A DNA stretch of 6,631 nucleotides from Deltaproteobacteria bacterium. Lineage in GTDB: Bacteria > Myxococcota > Myxococcia > Myxococcales > 40CM-4-68-19. Below, piece after piece: positions 1 to 5,163 of the stretch. Where the stretch lies: assembly GCA_005879095.1 (NCBI GenBank), contig VBLM01000360.1, positions 1 through 6,631 on the forward strand, in the 5' to 3' direction. The notes beneath the pieces are model-generated. The model was not told where the DNA came from and ran no database searches. It saw only the letters and a program-made list of their open reading frames with translations. The first letter of the stretch is position 1. Every line of letters begins with the position of its first letter. Both the position numbers and the translations under genes were made by a program.

Positions 1-83
1 ACCCCAATGGGCGAGCGCGGCCACAGCACCCAGGCGGCTGCCGCGGCGAGAGCGACCGCGGCCGCGATCAGCGGGCCCTTCAT
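1..83 (-). CDS. N-terminus of an exported or membrane-anchored protein (partial)
   Basis: The ATG at 83-81 opens a reading frame that leaves the left edge of the window after 27 codons. The visible peptide starts MKGPLIAAAVALAAAAAWVL and continues WPRSPIG. A single basic residue is followed by about 17 hydrophobic, mostly Ala/Val/Leu residues. This is typical of a signal peptide or N-terminal membrane anchor, so the product probably acts in the envelope. No family can be named from so little sequence. There is no purine-rich Shine-Dalgarno before the ATG; a TAGCAT hexamer lies 7 bases upstream instead, which would fit a leaderless start. The gene diverges from the LOG-family gene across 23 bp. 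Confidence 0.5.
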   Translation of the reverse strand, partial: MKGPLIAAAVALAAAAAWVLWPRSPIG

Positions 84-90
84 TCGAGGA

Positions 91-100
91 ATGCTATCAT
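91..100. promoter_or_regulatory. Candidate overlapping divergent -10 elements in the 84-106 gap
   Basis: The only AT-rich bases in the 23-bp gap between the divergent genes are ATGCTATCAT. On the plus strand TATCAT (95-100) is a 5-of-6 match to TATAAT and ends 6 bases before the ATG at 107. On the minus strand TAGCAT (96-91) keeps the TA---T core and ends 7 bases before the ATG at 83. Both spacings would put the transcription start on or next to the start codon, as in leaderless genes. No -35 hexamer is visible for either. The assignment is inferred from geometry only. Confidence 0.4.
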
Positions 101-106
101 CGGTCC

Positions 107-679
107 ATGAACCGGATCTGCGTCTTCGCGGGATCGAATCCAGGCAATCGCGACACGTACTCCGAGGCGGCCCGGGCGCTGGGCACCGAGATCGCGCGCC
201 GCGGTCACGCCATGGTGTATGGCGGCGCTTCGCGCGGCCTGATGGGCGTCTGCGCGGACGCGGCGCTGGCGGGAGGCGCGGAAGTAGTGGGCGTGTTGCC
301 GCGGGCGCTGACCAACCGCGAGATCGCGCACCAGGGGCTGACCGAGCTGCGCATCGTCGGCTCGCTGCACGAGCGCAAAGCGGTGATGTCGGCGCTCTCC
401 GACGCCGTGGTCGCGCTGCCGGGCGGGTGCGGCACGCTGGACGAGCTGTTCGAGGCCATCACCTGGTCCCAGCTCGGGCTGCACGAGAAGCCGATCGGCC
501 TCTTCGACGTCGACGGCTACTACGCGCCGCTGCTCGGCGTGTTGGAACAGATGACGTCGGAAGGGTTCGTCCATCCTCGGCTGCAGCTGGTGCGCGCCAC
601 GACCGCGGGGCAGCTGCTCGACCAGTTGATGTCGGCGCCGAGCGCCGCGCACGGCATGGGCCCCGCGCCACGACCTTAA
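107..679 (+). CDS. LOG-family nucleoside 5'-monophosphate phosphoribohydrolase (TIGR00730-type Rossmann protein)
   Basis: This 190-residue cytosolic protein belongs to the LOG family, long misannotated as lysine decarboxylase. Characterised members hydrolyse the N-glycosidic bond of cytokinin riboside or purine 5'-monophosphates to give free base and ribose 5-phosphate. The family marks are in order: ICVFAGSNPG near residues 4-13, the nucleotide-binding YGGASRGLMG at 38-47, the HERK segment at 88-91, and PGGCGTLDE at 105-113. The last contains the Glu normally catalytic in the family. The length is normal for bacterial members. The ATG at 107 gives the standard family N-terminus; no Shine-Dalgarno precedes it, but TATCAT lies 6 bases upstream. 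The C-terminal dozen residues are a Pro/Ala-rich tail. The stop TAA (677-679) overlaps the stop of the convergent kinase gene within TTAA. The true substrate in this organism is unknown. Confidence 0.88.
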   Translation: MNRICVFAGSNPGNRDTYSEAARALGTEIARRGHAMVYGGASRGLMGVCADAALAGGAEVVGVLPRALTNREIAHQGLTELRIVGSLHERKAVMSALSDAVVALPGGCGTLDELFEAITWSQLGLHEKPIGLFDVDGYYAPLLGVLEQMTSEGFVHPRLQLVRATTAGQLLDQLMSAPSAAHGMGPAPRP

Positions 680-1938
680 GCCGCGGGCAGGCGGAGCTCG
701 ATCTGCGCCCCGCCGCCTTCCGCGTTTGCTGCCGACGCGTTGCCGCCGTGCGCTTCGGCGACGCGCCGCGCCAGCGCCAGGCCGAGGCCGAATCCGGTCG
801 CGCGGCCGCGCACCCCTTCGCCGCGAAAGAAGGGATCGAAGACGCGCGGCAGATCCGCTTCGGGAATGCCCGGCCCGTGGTCGCGGACGGCGAACACCGC
901 CTGCGCACCGTCGCGCCGGGCCTCGATCTCGACGCCCTTTCCGTCGCCGTATTTGCGCGCGTTGTCGAGGAGGTTGTCGACCGCGCGCACCAGCAGCGCC
1001 TCGTCGGCCTCGACCGACAGCTCGGGGTCGATGCGCGATTCCACGTCGAGCGCCGGTTCGAGCTGCAGCGCGCGGCCGAGCGATTTGCGGACCAGGTCGC
1101 CCGCGTTCAGGCGGACCTTGCGCAGCGGTAGCTCGGCGAGATCGAGCCGGCTTGCGGTGAGGACGTCGGCGATCATCCGATCGAGCTCGTCCACCTCGGT
1201 GCCGAGGTCGGCCAGCCGTTTGCGCACTGCGTCATCCGGCGGTTGGATCAGCTCCAGCGCAACCTTCATCCGCGCCAGCGGCGTGCGCAGCTCGTGCGAG
1301 ATGTTGGCGAGCAGCTCCTTCTCGGCCTTGCGCGCGGCCTGGATGCGGTCGGCCATCTCGTCGAAGCTGCGCGCGAGCTTGCCGACCTCGTCGTGCATTT
1401 CTCCGAGGCCCGAACGCTGCGAGAGATCGCCTCTGCCGTACGACTCGACGACCGCGGTCAGCTTTTCCAGCGGCCGGGTGATCGATCGCGAGAGCGGGTA
1501 GACCAGCGCGAACGAGACCAGCAGGACGGCGGCCAGCAGCAACAGCGGCCGCAGCAAGAAGCGCGTGGCATCCACCCGCACCAGCACGACCAGCCCGGGC
1601 CTCATCCGCAGCGGCGTGCCGGAGAGCCGCGGCGGCCGCACCCACTCGGGACCGTGCAGCGAGCGCAGCCGCTCCAGCGAGGGCAGGTCGATCGGCGCTC
1701 CGGCCGAGGCGACGATGGCGCCGTCCCGATCCACGACCGCCAGGTCGACGCCGAGCGCGTCGTGCGCCTCGTCGACGGCGCGGTCGAGATCCTCGGCGTG
1801 GTCGAGCACGCGGGCGACATGTCCGGCGAGGAACGGCCCCGGATGGCCGAGCGGCCCGCGCCCGAAGAAGAAGTTGATCCCGACGGTGACCGCAGGAAGG
1901 CGAAGTACAGCCGCCGCGCCACTATGATTCCCGCGCAA
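676..1938 (-). CDS. Two-component sensor histidine kinase (HAMP, HisKA, HATPase), Cpx-type, probable N-terminal frameshift
   Basis: This inner-membrane sensor kinase should phosphorylate the regulator encoded just upstream. In the open frame (420 residues from TTG 1938) the order is: a hydrophobic N-terminus ending INFFFG near 21-26; a short periplasmic domain at about 27-125; a second membrane span at about 128-148 (LLLLAAVLLVSFAL); HAMP at about 150-200; an H-box NISHELRTPL with the phosphoacceptor His215; an N-box DNLLDNARKYG at 321-331; G1 DHGPGIP at 353-359; an F-box FDPFF near 367-371; and G2 TGFGLGLALA at 381-390. All catalytic boxes are intact. The start is odd. A GTG at 1922-1920 overlaps the regulator's stop codon (TAGTG) and encodes VARRLYFAFL, a typical kinase first membrane segment, but in another frame. 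One extra base near 1893 would join it to AVTVGINFFFG. The real gene therefore probably starts at 1922, and the TTG start is a consequence of the shift. Confidence 0.9.
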   Translation of the reverse strand: MRGNHSGAAAVLRLPAVTVGINFFFGRGPLGHPGPFLAGHVARVLDHAEDLDRAVDEAHDALGVDLAVVDRDGAIVASAGAPIDLPSLERLRSLHGPEWVRPPRLSGTPLRMRPGLVVLVRVDATRFLLRPLLLLAAVLLVSFALVYPLSRSITRPLEKLTAVVESYGRGDLSQRSGLGEMHDEVGKLARSFDEMADRIQAARKAEKELLANISHELRTPLARMKVALELIQPPDDAVRKRLADLGTEVDELDRMIADVLTASRLDLAELPLRKVRLNAGDLVRKSLGRALQLEPALDVESRIDPELSVEADEALLVRAVDNLLDNARKYGDGKGVEIEARRDGAQAVFAVRDHGPGIPEADLPRVFDPFFRGEGVRGRATGFGLGLALARRVAEAHGGNASAANAEGGGAQIELRLPAA

Positions 1939-2602
1939 GGAGATGTCCGGCGCCGCGTACGGTCTTCACGTAGCGCGGGTGGCGCGGGTCGGGCTCGATC
2001 TTCTGCCGCAACCGCGAGACGTGGACGTCGATCGACCGATCGAACGCGTCGTCGGCGTGGTCGCCCTTCATCTGCTCGAGCAGTTGATCGCGGGTGAGCA
2101 CGCGGCCGGCGTTGCGCGCCAGCGCGACGAGCAGCTCGTATTCATGCGCGGTCAACGTCTGGCGCTTGCCTTCGACCGTCACTTCACGGGCGGCGAAATC
2201 GATGGCCAGGGAGCCGCTCTGGAACTTCGGCTGGTCGCCGGGCTCGGCCCGCCGCAGCACGGCACGGATGCGGGCCAACAGCTCGCGTGGGTTGAACGGC
2301 TTGGCGATGTAGTCGTCCGCGCCCAGCTCGAGTCCGACGATCTTGTCGGCGTCGTCGCCGCGCGCGGTGACCATGATCAAGGGCGTGTTCGAGTGCTCGC
2401 GGATCTTGCGCGTCAGCGTGAGCCCGTCCATGCCCGGCAACATCAGATCGACGAGCAGGATGTCGAACCGCTGCCCCGCGAGCGCTTGCAGCGCCTGCCC
2501 GCCGTCCTGGGCCAGAACGGTCTCCACCCCGTTCTGGCCGAGGAATTCGGCGAGCAGCGCCGCCAGCTTGCGGTCGTCCTCGATGAGCAGCGCTTTCACC
2601 AT
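1922..2602 (-). CDS. OmpR/PhoB-family response regulator, CpxR/RstA-like
   Basis: This 226-residue cytosolic DNA-binding regulator is the partner of the kinase encoded next. The receiver domain (about 1-115) has the acidic pair D9/D10, phosphoacceptor D52 in LLVDLMLPGMDG, T79 and K101 in YIAKPF. The C-terminal winged helix (about 130-224) shows the usual TLTAHEYELL, the recognition-helix region DRSIDVHVSRLRQKI and the closing wing YVKTVRGAGHLL. ATG 2602 is chosen because MVKALLIEDD is the standard receiver start; the longer open frame (to 2650) runs back into the Spy-like gene. The gap to that upstream gene is 10 bases, and AGGAG lies across the end of it, so the two are probably translationally coupled. 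The stop TAG overlaps a GTG start for the kinase. CpxR-like by context and sequence; OmpR family certain, exact orthology not. Confidence 0.93.
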   Translation of the reverse strand: MVKALLIEDDRKLAALLAEFLGQNGVETVLAQDGGQALQALAGQRFDILLVDLMLPGMDGLTLTRKIREHSNTPLIMVTARGDDADKIVGLELGADDYIAKPFNPRELLARIRAVLRRAEPGDQPKFQSGSLAIDFAAREVTVEGKRQTLTAHEYELLVALARNAGRVLTRDQLLEQMKGDHADDAFDRSIDVHVSRLRQKIEPDPRHPRYVKTVRGAGHLLARES

Positions 2603-2612
2603 CTCGGACAGC

Positions 2613-3086
2613 TTACTCCTGCGGAGGCCCGCCGAAACCGCCGGGGCCATGGCCGTGGCGCTGCTTGAAGTGCTCGATCAACTTCGCCCGCTGATCGGGA
2701 GTGAGCGCCGCGTGCACGGTGGCCACCTGCGCGACGATGACGTGGCCGATGTCGCCCGCCTGCTTGACCTGGTCGTCGACGAGCGCGTTCAGCTTCGCCG
2801 TGTCGAGCTTGTCGGCCGCGAGCAGTCCGAGGATCTGCGTGTGCACCGCCTGCCGCGACTGCGCCTTCGACTCGAGCGCCTTGAAGACGTTCTCCTTGGC
2901 CTGCTCGATCGTCGTCCGCTGCTGCGGCGTGGCTTCGATGTAGTCCTCGGCGTCCTCGATGCGCGCCGAGATCATGTGCTTCATCATCCGTCCGTGCGGG
3001 CCGCCGTGGCCCATCGCGGCGTAGGCAGCGCCGGCCGCCAGCGCCAGGCCGGCCACGCCCACTCCGATCCAAAGCTTCTTGTTCAT
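2613..3086 (-). CDS. Spy/CpxP-family periplasmic protein (chaperone or metal-stress sensor)
   Basis: This is a 157-residue secreted protein. Residues 1-23 form a clear signal peptide (two Lys, then a Gly/Ala/Leu-rich core, ending AYA). The mature part is helical and charged and carries two LTxxQ-type motifs that mark the Spy/CpxP family: ATPQQR at 52-57 and LTPDQR at 128-133. It starts with a Gly/His/Met-rich stretch (MGHGGPHGRMMKHM) and ends with a His/Gly/Pro-rich tail after QRHGHG, which suggests metal binding in the periplasm. Known members bind misfolded proteins or dampen their cognate sensor kinase; CnrX-like relatives sense metals. It is the first gene of an operon with the regulator and kinase, in line with a feedback role. 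An excellent AAGGAGG lies 7 bases before the ATG. Family sure; specific role inferred. Confidence 0.85.
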   Translation of the reverse strand: MNKKLWIGVGVAGLALAAGAAYAAMGHGGPHGRMMKHMISARIEDAEDYIEATPQQRTTIEQAKENVFKALESKAQSRQAVHTQILGLLAADKLDTAKLNALVDDQVKQAGDIGHVIVAQVATVHAALTPDQRAKLIEHFKQRHGHGPGGFGGPPQE

Positions 3087-3093
3087 CTGGAAT

Positions 3094-3100
3094 CCTCCTT
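3094..3100 (-). promoter_or_regulatory. Strong Shine-Dalgarno of the Spy-like gene
   Basis: AAGGAGG on the minus strand, 7 bases before the ATG at 3086. It is the best ribosome binding site in the window and fixes the start of the Spy-like gene. Most other genes here lack such a site, so this one is probably translated strongly. Confidence 0.8.
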
Positions 3101-3143
3101 GGGGATGGAGTACGTGGGTCGCATTGCGGGGCCGTTGCGGCGA

Positions 3144-3159
3144 TGTTTCGCTCTGTTAC
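3144..3159 (-). promoter_or_regulatory. Candidate CpxR/PhoP/RstA-type operator upstream of the spy-like operon
   Basis: On the plus strand TGTTTC and TGTTAC form a direct repeat with a 10-bp period (TGTTTCGCTCTGTTAC). Read towards the operon it is GTAAC-N5-GAAAC, close to the CpxR box GTAAA-N5-GTAAA and to PhoP/RstA-style half-sites one helical turn apart. It starts 58 bp upstream of the Spy-like ATG, a sensible place for an activator, and its promoter-distal half overlaps the purC stop codon (3158-3156). The downstream regulator is of the OmpR family, which binds such tandem repeats. The match is by eye, and no clear -10 was identified after it. Confidence 0.45.
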
Positions 3160-4097
3160 AGGTACTTGCGCGATTTCAGGGCGTTTTCTATGCGGGCGCG
3201 GGTGTCGCCGACTTCGAGATCGGGCTTCTCGCCGGTGAGTGTCTGGACGAGCTCGGCGTACTTGCCGGCGAGCTGCGCGCGCACCTCATCGGGGATCTGC
3301 GGCAGCGGGCCTTCGCCCTGGTAGTTGCGCTCGCGGATCAGCCACTGGCGGAAGAATTCCTTGTCGAGCATCCGCTGGTCTTCGCCCTTCTGGAAGCGCT
3401 CTTCGCTGCCTTCGGCGATCCAGTAGCGGCTCGAGTCGGGCGTGTGGATCTCGTCGATGAGCCAGAGCTTGCCGTCCGCATCGGTGCCGAATTCGTACTT
3501 GGTGTCGACGAGGATCAAGCCGCGCTTTTTCGCCCAGTCCTGGCCGGCGGCGAACAAGTTCAAGGCCATTTCCGCTATCTCGGCCCACTGTTTCTGCGTG
3601 ACGGTGCCGCGCTTGACCAGTTCGGCGGGCGAGATAGGCTGATCGTGTTTGCCGACTTCTTCCTTCGTGCTGGGCGTGAGGATCGGCGTTTCGAGCTTCT
3701 CGTCCTTGCGCAGGTCGCGCAGATCGAGCCCGTAGTCCTTCCAGTTCTTGTCGCGCCAGAGGGAGCCGGTGATGTGGCCGCGCACCACCATCTCGACCGC
3801 CAGCGGCTTGAGCCGGCGGACTACGAGCACGCTCGGATCGGGGACGTCGAGGATGTGATTCGGCGCTACGTCCCTGGTTTTTTCGAACCAGAAGACGGTC
3901 AGGCGATTGAGCAACTCGCCCTTGAACGGCACCGTGGTGAGCACGCGGTCGAACGCCGAGAGGCGGTCGGTGGTGATCATCACGATGCGATCTGTTTGCA
4001 GGTAATTGTCGCGCACCTTGCCCCGGTAGAGCTCGCCGAGGGAGGGAAAGTCGGCTTCTTTGAGCGTGAACGGAAGTTGAGCGTGGAAAGCGTCCAT
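3156..4097 (-). CDS. purC: Phosphoribosylaminoimidazole-succinocarboxamide (SAICAR) synthetase
   Basis: This cytosolic enzyme of purine synthesis joins CAIR and aspartate, using ATP, to give SAICAR. The 313-residue product has the family blocks in order: the glycine-rich ATP loop LYRGKVRDNY at 23-32; LSAFDRVLTTVPFKGELLNR at 46-65; VVRGHITGSLWRD at 104-116; LILVDTKYEFG at 194-204; and the signature LIDEIHTPDSSRYW at 213-226. It is the longer (about 300-residue) form with a C-terminal extension, found in many bacteria and in yeast, and looks intact. ATG 4097 is chosen because it gives the usual short leader before the ATP loop; there is no in-frame alternative nearby and no Shine-Dalgarno. A TATCTT hexamer ends 10 bases upstream, so the leader must be very short or absent. 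The start overlaps the first start of the divergent methyltransferase gene. The Spy-like gene follows after 69 bp. Confidence 0.96.
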   Translation of the reverse strand: MDAFHAQLPFTLKEADFPSLGELYRGKVRDNYLQTDRIVMITTDRLSAFDRVLTTVPFKGELLNRLTVFWFEKTRDVAPNHILDVPDPSVLVVRRLKPLAVEMVVRGHITGSLWRDKNWKDYGLDLRDLRKDEKLETPILTPSTKEEVGKHDQPISPAELVKRGTVTQKQWAEIAEMALNLFAAGQDWAKKRGLILVDTKYEFGTDADGKLWLIDEIHTPDSSRYWIAEGSEERFQKGEDQRMLDKEFFRQWLIRERNYQGEGPLPQIPDEVRAQLAGKYAELVQTLTGEKPDLEVGDTRARIENALKSRKYL

Positions 4098-4812
4098 GGC
4101 GGGGCGCAAGATAGCGCATGTGGAAATCCGATTCGTGCTCAACCGTCCGCGCAGCTCGCAGAACATCGGCGCGGCGGCGCGGGCGCTGGCGAACACCGGC
4201 GCGGGGGCGCTGTGGGTGGTCGAGCCGCTCGGATTCGATCGCGCGCAGGCGGCCAAGCTGGCAGCCGGCGCGGACGACGTGCTCGAATCGATGCGCGTGG
4301 TACGCACTTTTCCCGAGGCGGTAGGGGACTGCGTCGAGGTGGTGATGACCACCGGGCGTCCGGTGCCGGGCGCGCTTCTGCCGGCCGAGGCCGCCGCACG
4401 GCTCCTGGCTGCACCGGGGCCGGCCGCTCTCGTCTTCGGCGACGAAGTCCGCGGCTTGACCAACCGCGACCTGCGACAGGCGGGCGCGGTGACCACGATC
4501 CCGACGGTCTCGAAGAGCTCCCTGAACCTCGCGCAGGCGGTGATCGTCTACGGCTACGAGATCTTGAAGGCGCGCGGTAACGCGGCGTTGCCTTTGGCGC
4601 CCCCCGAGCCGCTCGCCGACGAACGCTCCCTCTCGCTGCTGCGCGAACGAGCCCGCGCGTTGCTGCTCGCCGCCGGCTTTTTGAATCCACAGCAGCCCGA
4701 CATCGTCCTCGACGAGCTGGTTTCCCTCTTGCGCCGCGCCCATCCAACGCGGAGGGAGGCCGAGCTGCTTCTCGCCGCGATTGCGCAGCTCGAACGGACT
4801 CGGGTCCCTTAG
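4096..4812 (+). CDS. trmJ: TrmJ-type SpoU tRNA 2'-O-methyltransferase (TrmH family group 1)
   Basis: This is a SPOUT-class methyltransferase. TrmJ methylates the ribose of nucleotide 32 in the tRNA anticodon loop with S-adenosylmethionine. All three SpoU motifs are present: motif 1 NRPRSSQNIGAAARALANTG at about 16-35; motif 2 VFGDEVRGL at 113-121; and motif 3 TIPTVSKSSLNLAQAVIVYG at 134-153, which forms the trefoil knot that holds the cofactor. The C-terminal helical part, with GFLNPQQP at 194-201 and RRAHPTRREAELL, resembles the TrmJ-specific extension. Length (238 residues) is normal. The start is uncertain: ATG 4096 overlaps the purC ATG, while GTG 4120 would give a protein that begins directly with VEIRFVLNRP, the usual family start. 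Neither has a good ribosome binding site. The stop TAG overlaps the convergent stop at 4809. SpoU family certain; TrmJ probable. Confidence 0.9.
   Translation: MAGRKIAHVEIRFVLNRPRSSQNIGAAARALANTGAGALWVVEPLGFDRAQAAKLAAGADDVLESMRVVRTFPEAVGDCVEVVMTTGRPVPGALLPAEAAARLLAAPGPAALVFGDEVRGLTNRDLRQAGAVTTIPTVSKSSLNLAQAVIVYGYEILKARGNAALPLAPPEPLADERSLSLLRERARALLLAAGFLNPQQPDIVLDELVSLLRRAHPTRREAELLLAAIAQLERTRVP
4108..4113 (-). promoter_or_regulatory. Candidate -10 element of purC inside the trmJ 5' end
   Basis: TATCTT on the minus strand ends 10 bases before the purC ATG. It is the only TA---T hexamer close upstream of that start, and would place the transcription start within a few bases of the start codon. 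No convincing -35 was found at the usual distance. The same bases lie in the first codons of the longer trmJ frame. Tentative. Confidence 0.3.
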
Positions 4813-5072
4813 GCCGAGGGCGCGGCGGGAGCGACCGGAGCGGCCGGCGCTGCCGGGGCGGCGGCGGCAGGCGCTGCTGCGGCCTTGGCCGGAGGCTTGA
4901 CCTTGTGGCGGGCCTTGGGGAGCTCGCCGTTCTTCCACTTGTCGTAGTGGAAGAAGCAATAGCCCTTCGCCTGGTAGGCGCGCTTGCAGCCTTCGATGCT
5001 GCACTTCTTGCCCGGCCCGCCTTTCGCTGTGGGGGCGTGCGTCTTGCGGCGTTCTGTCTTCTTGTCAGCCAT
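4809..5072 (-). CDS. Small basic protein with a C-x4-C-x9-C-x2-H zinc-binding motif and an Ala/Pro tail
   Basis: This is an 87-residue protein. Residues 1-22 are Lys/Arg-rich (MADKKTERRKTHAPTAKGG). They are followed by CSIEGCKRAYQAKGYCFFHY, whose three Cys and one His have the spacing of a small treble-clef or zinc-ribbon-like unit. This unit often precedes DNA- or RNA-binding domains and also occurs alone. Next come a basic stretch (DKWKNGELPKARHKVKP) and a low-complexity Ala/Pro tail of about 27 residues. From memory it resembles short deltaproteobacterial proteins labelled 'vegetative protein', which have no established biochemical role; I am not certain of that match. A nucleic-acid-binding job is inferred from charge and Cys spacing. 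ATG 5072 is preferred over ATG 5117 because AGAAGG lies 9 bases upstream and the conserved-looking part starts at MADKK. The stop overlaps that of trmJ. Confidence 0.72.
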   Translation of the reverse strand: MADKKTERRKTHAPTAKGGPGKKCSIEGCKRAYQAKGYCFFHYDKWKNGELPKARHKVKPPAKAAAAPAAAAPAAPAAPVAPAAPSA

Positions 5073-5102
5073 AGGGACGCGCCTTCTACCGCGGCCCGAC
5101 CG

Positions 5103-5113
5103 CATTGACAATG
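5103..5113. promoter_or_regulatory. Perfect 11-bp palindrome, possible operator, with an embedded TTGACA
   Basis: CATTGACAATG is a perfect inverted repeat (CATTG, central A, CAATG) in the 91-bp gap between the divergent zinc-finger and inositol-phosphate-synthase-like genes. It contains TTGACA (5105-5110), a consensus -35 on the plus strand, but no good -10 lies 16-18 bp further on. It could be an operator, a promoter part, or chance. Confidence 0.25.
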
Positions 5114-5163
5114 GCACGCCCGCTGCAAACCGTTGCGCAGGCGCTTGGCAGGCGGGGGTGGCG

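Noticed and set aside
7..1131. A 374-codon plus-strand frame overlapping the LOG gene and kinase
   Set aside because: Extremely Arg/Ala-rich, without motifs, and in conflict with two recognisable proteins.
4097..4496. The longer purC frame extending 133 codons upstream of ATG 4097
   Set aside because: The extra part is antisense to trmJ, Ser/Arg/Ala-rich, and absent from the SAICAR synthetase family.
2343..4580. A 745-codon open frame on the plus strand across the regulator, Spy-like and purC genes
   Set aside because: It is antisense to three well-supported genes, has shadow-like Arg/Leu/Val/Asp composition with no domain, and its tail runs into the trmJ region in the wrong frame. Long antisense frames are expected at this GC content.
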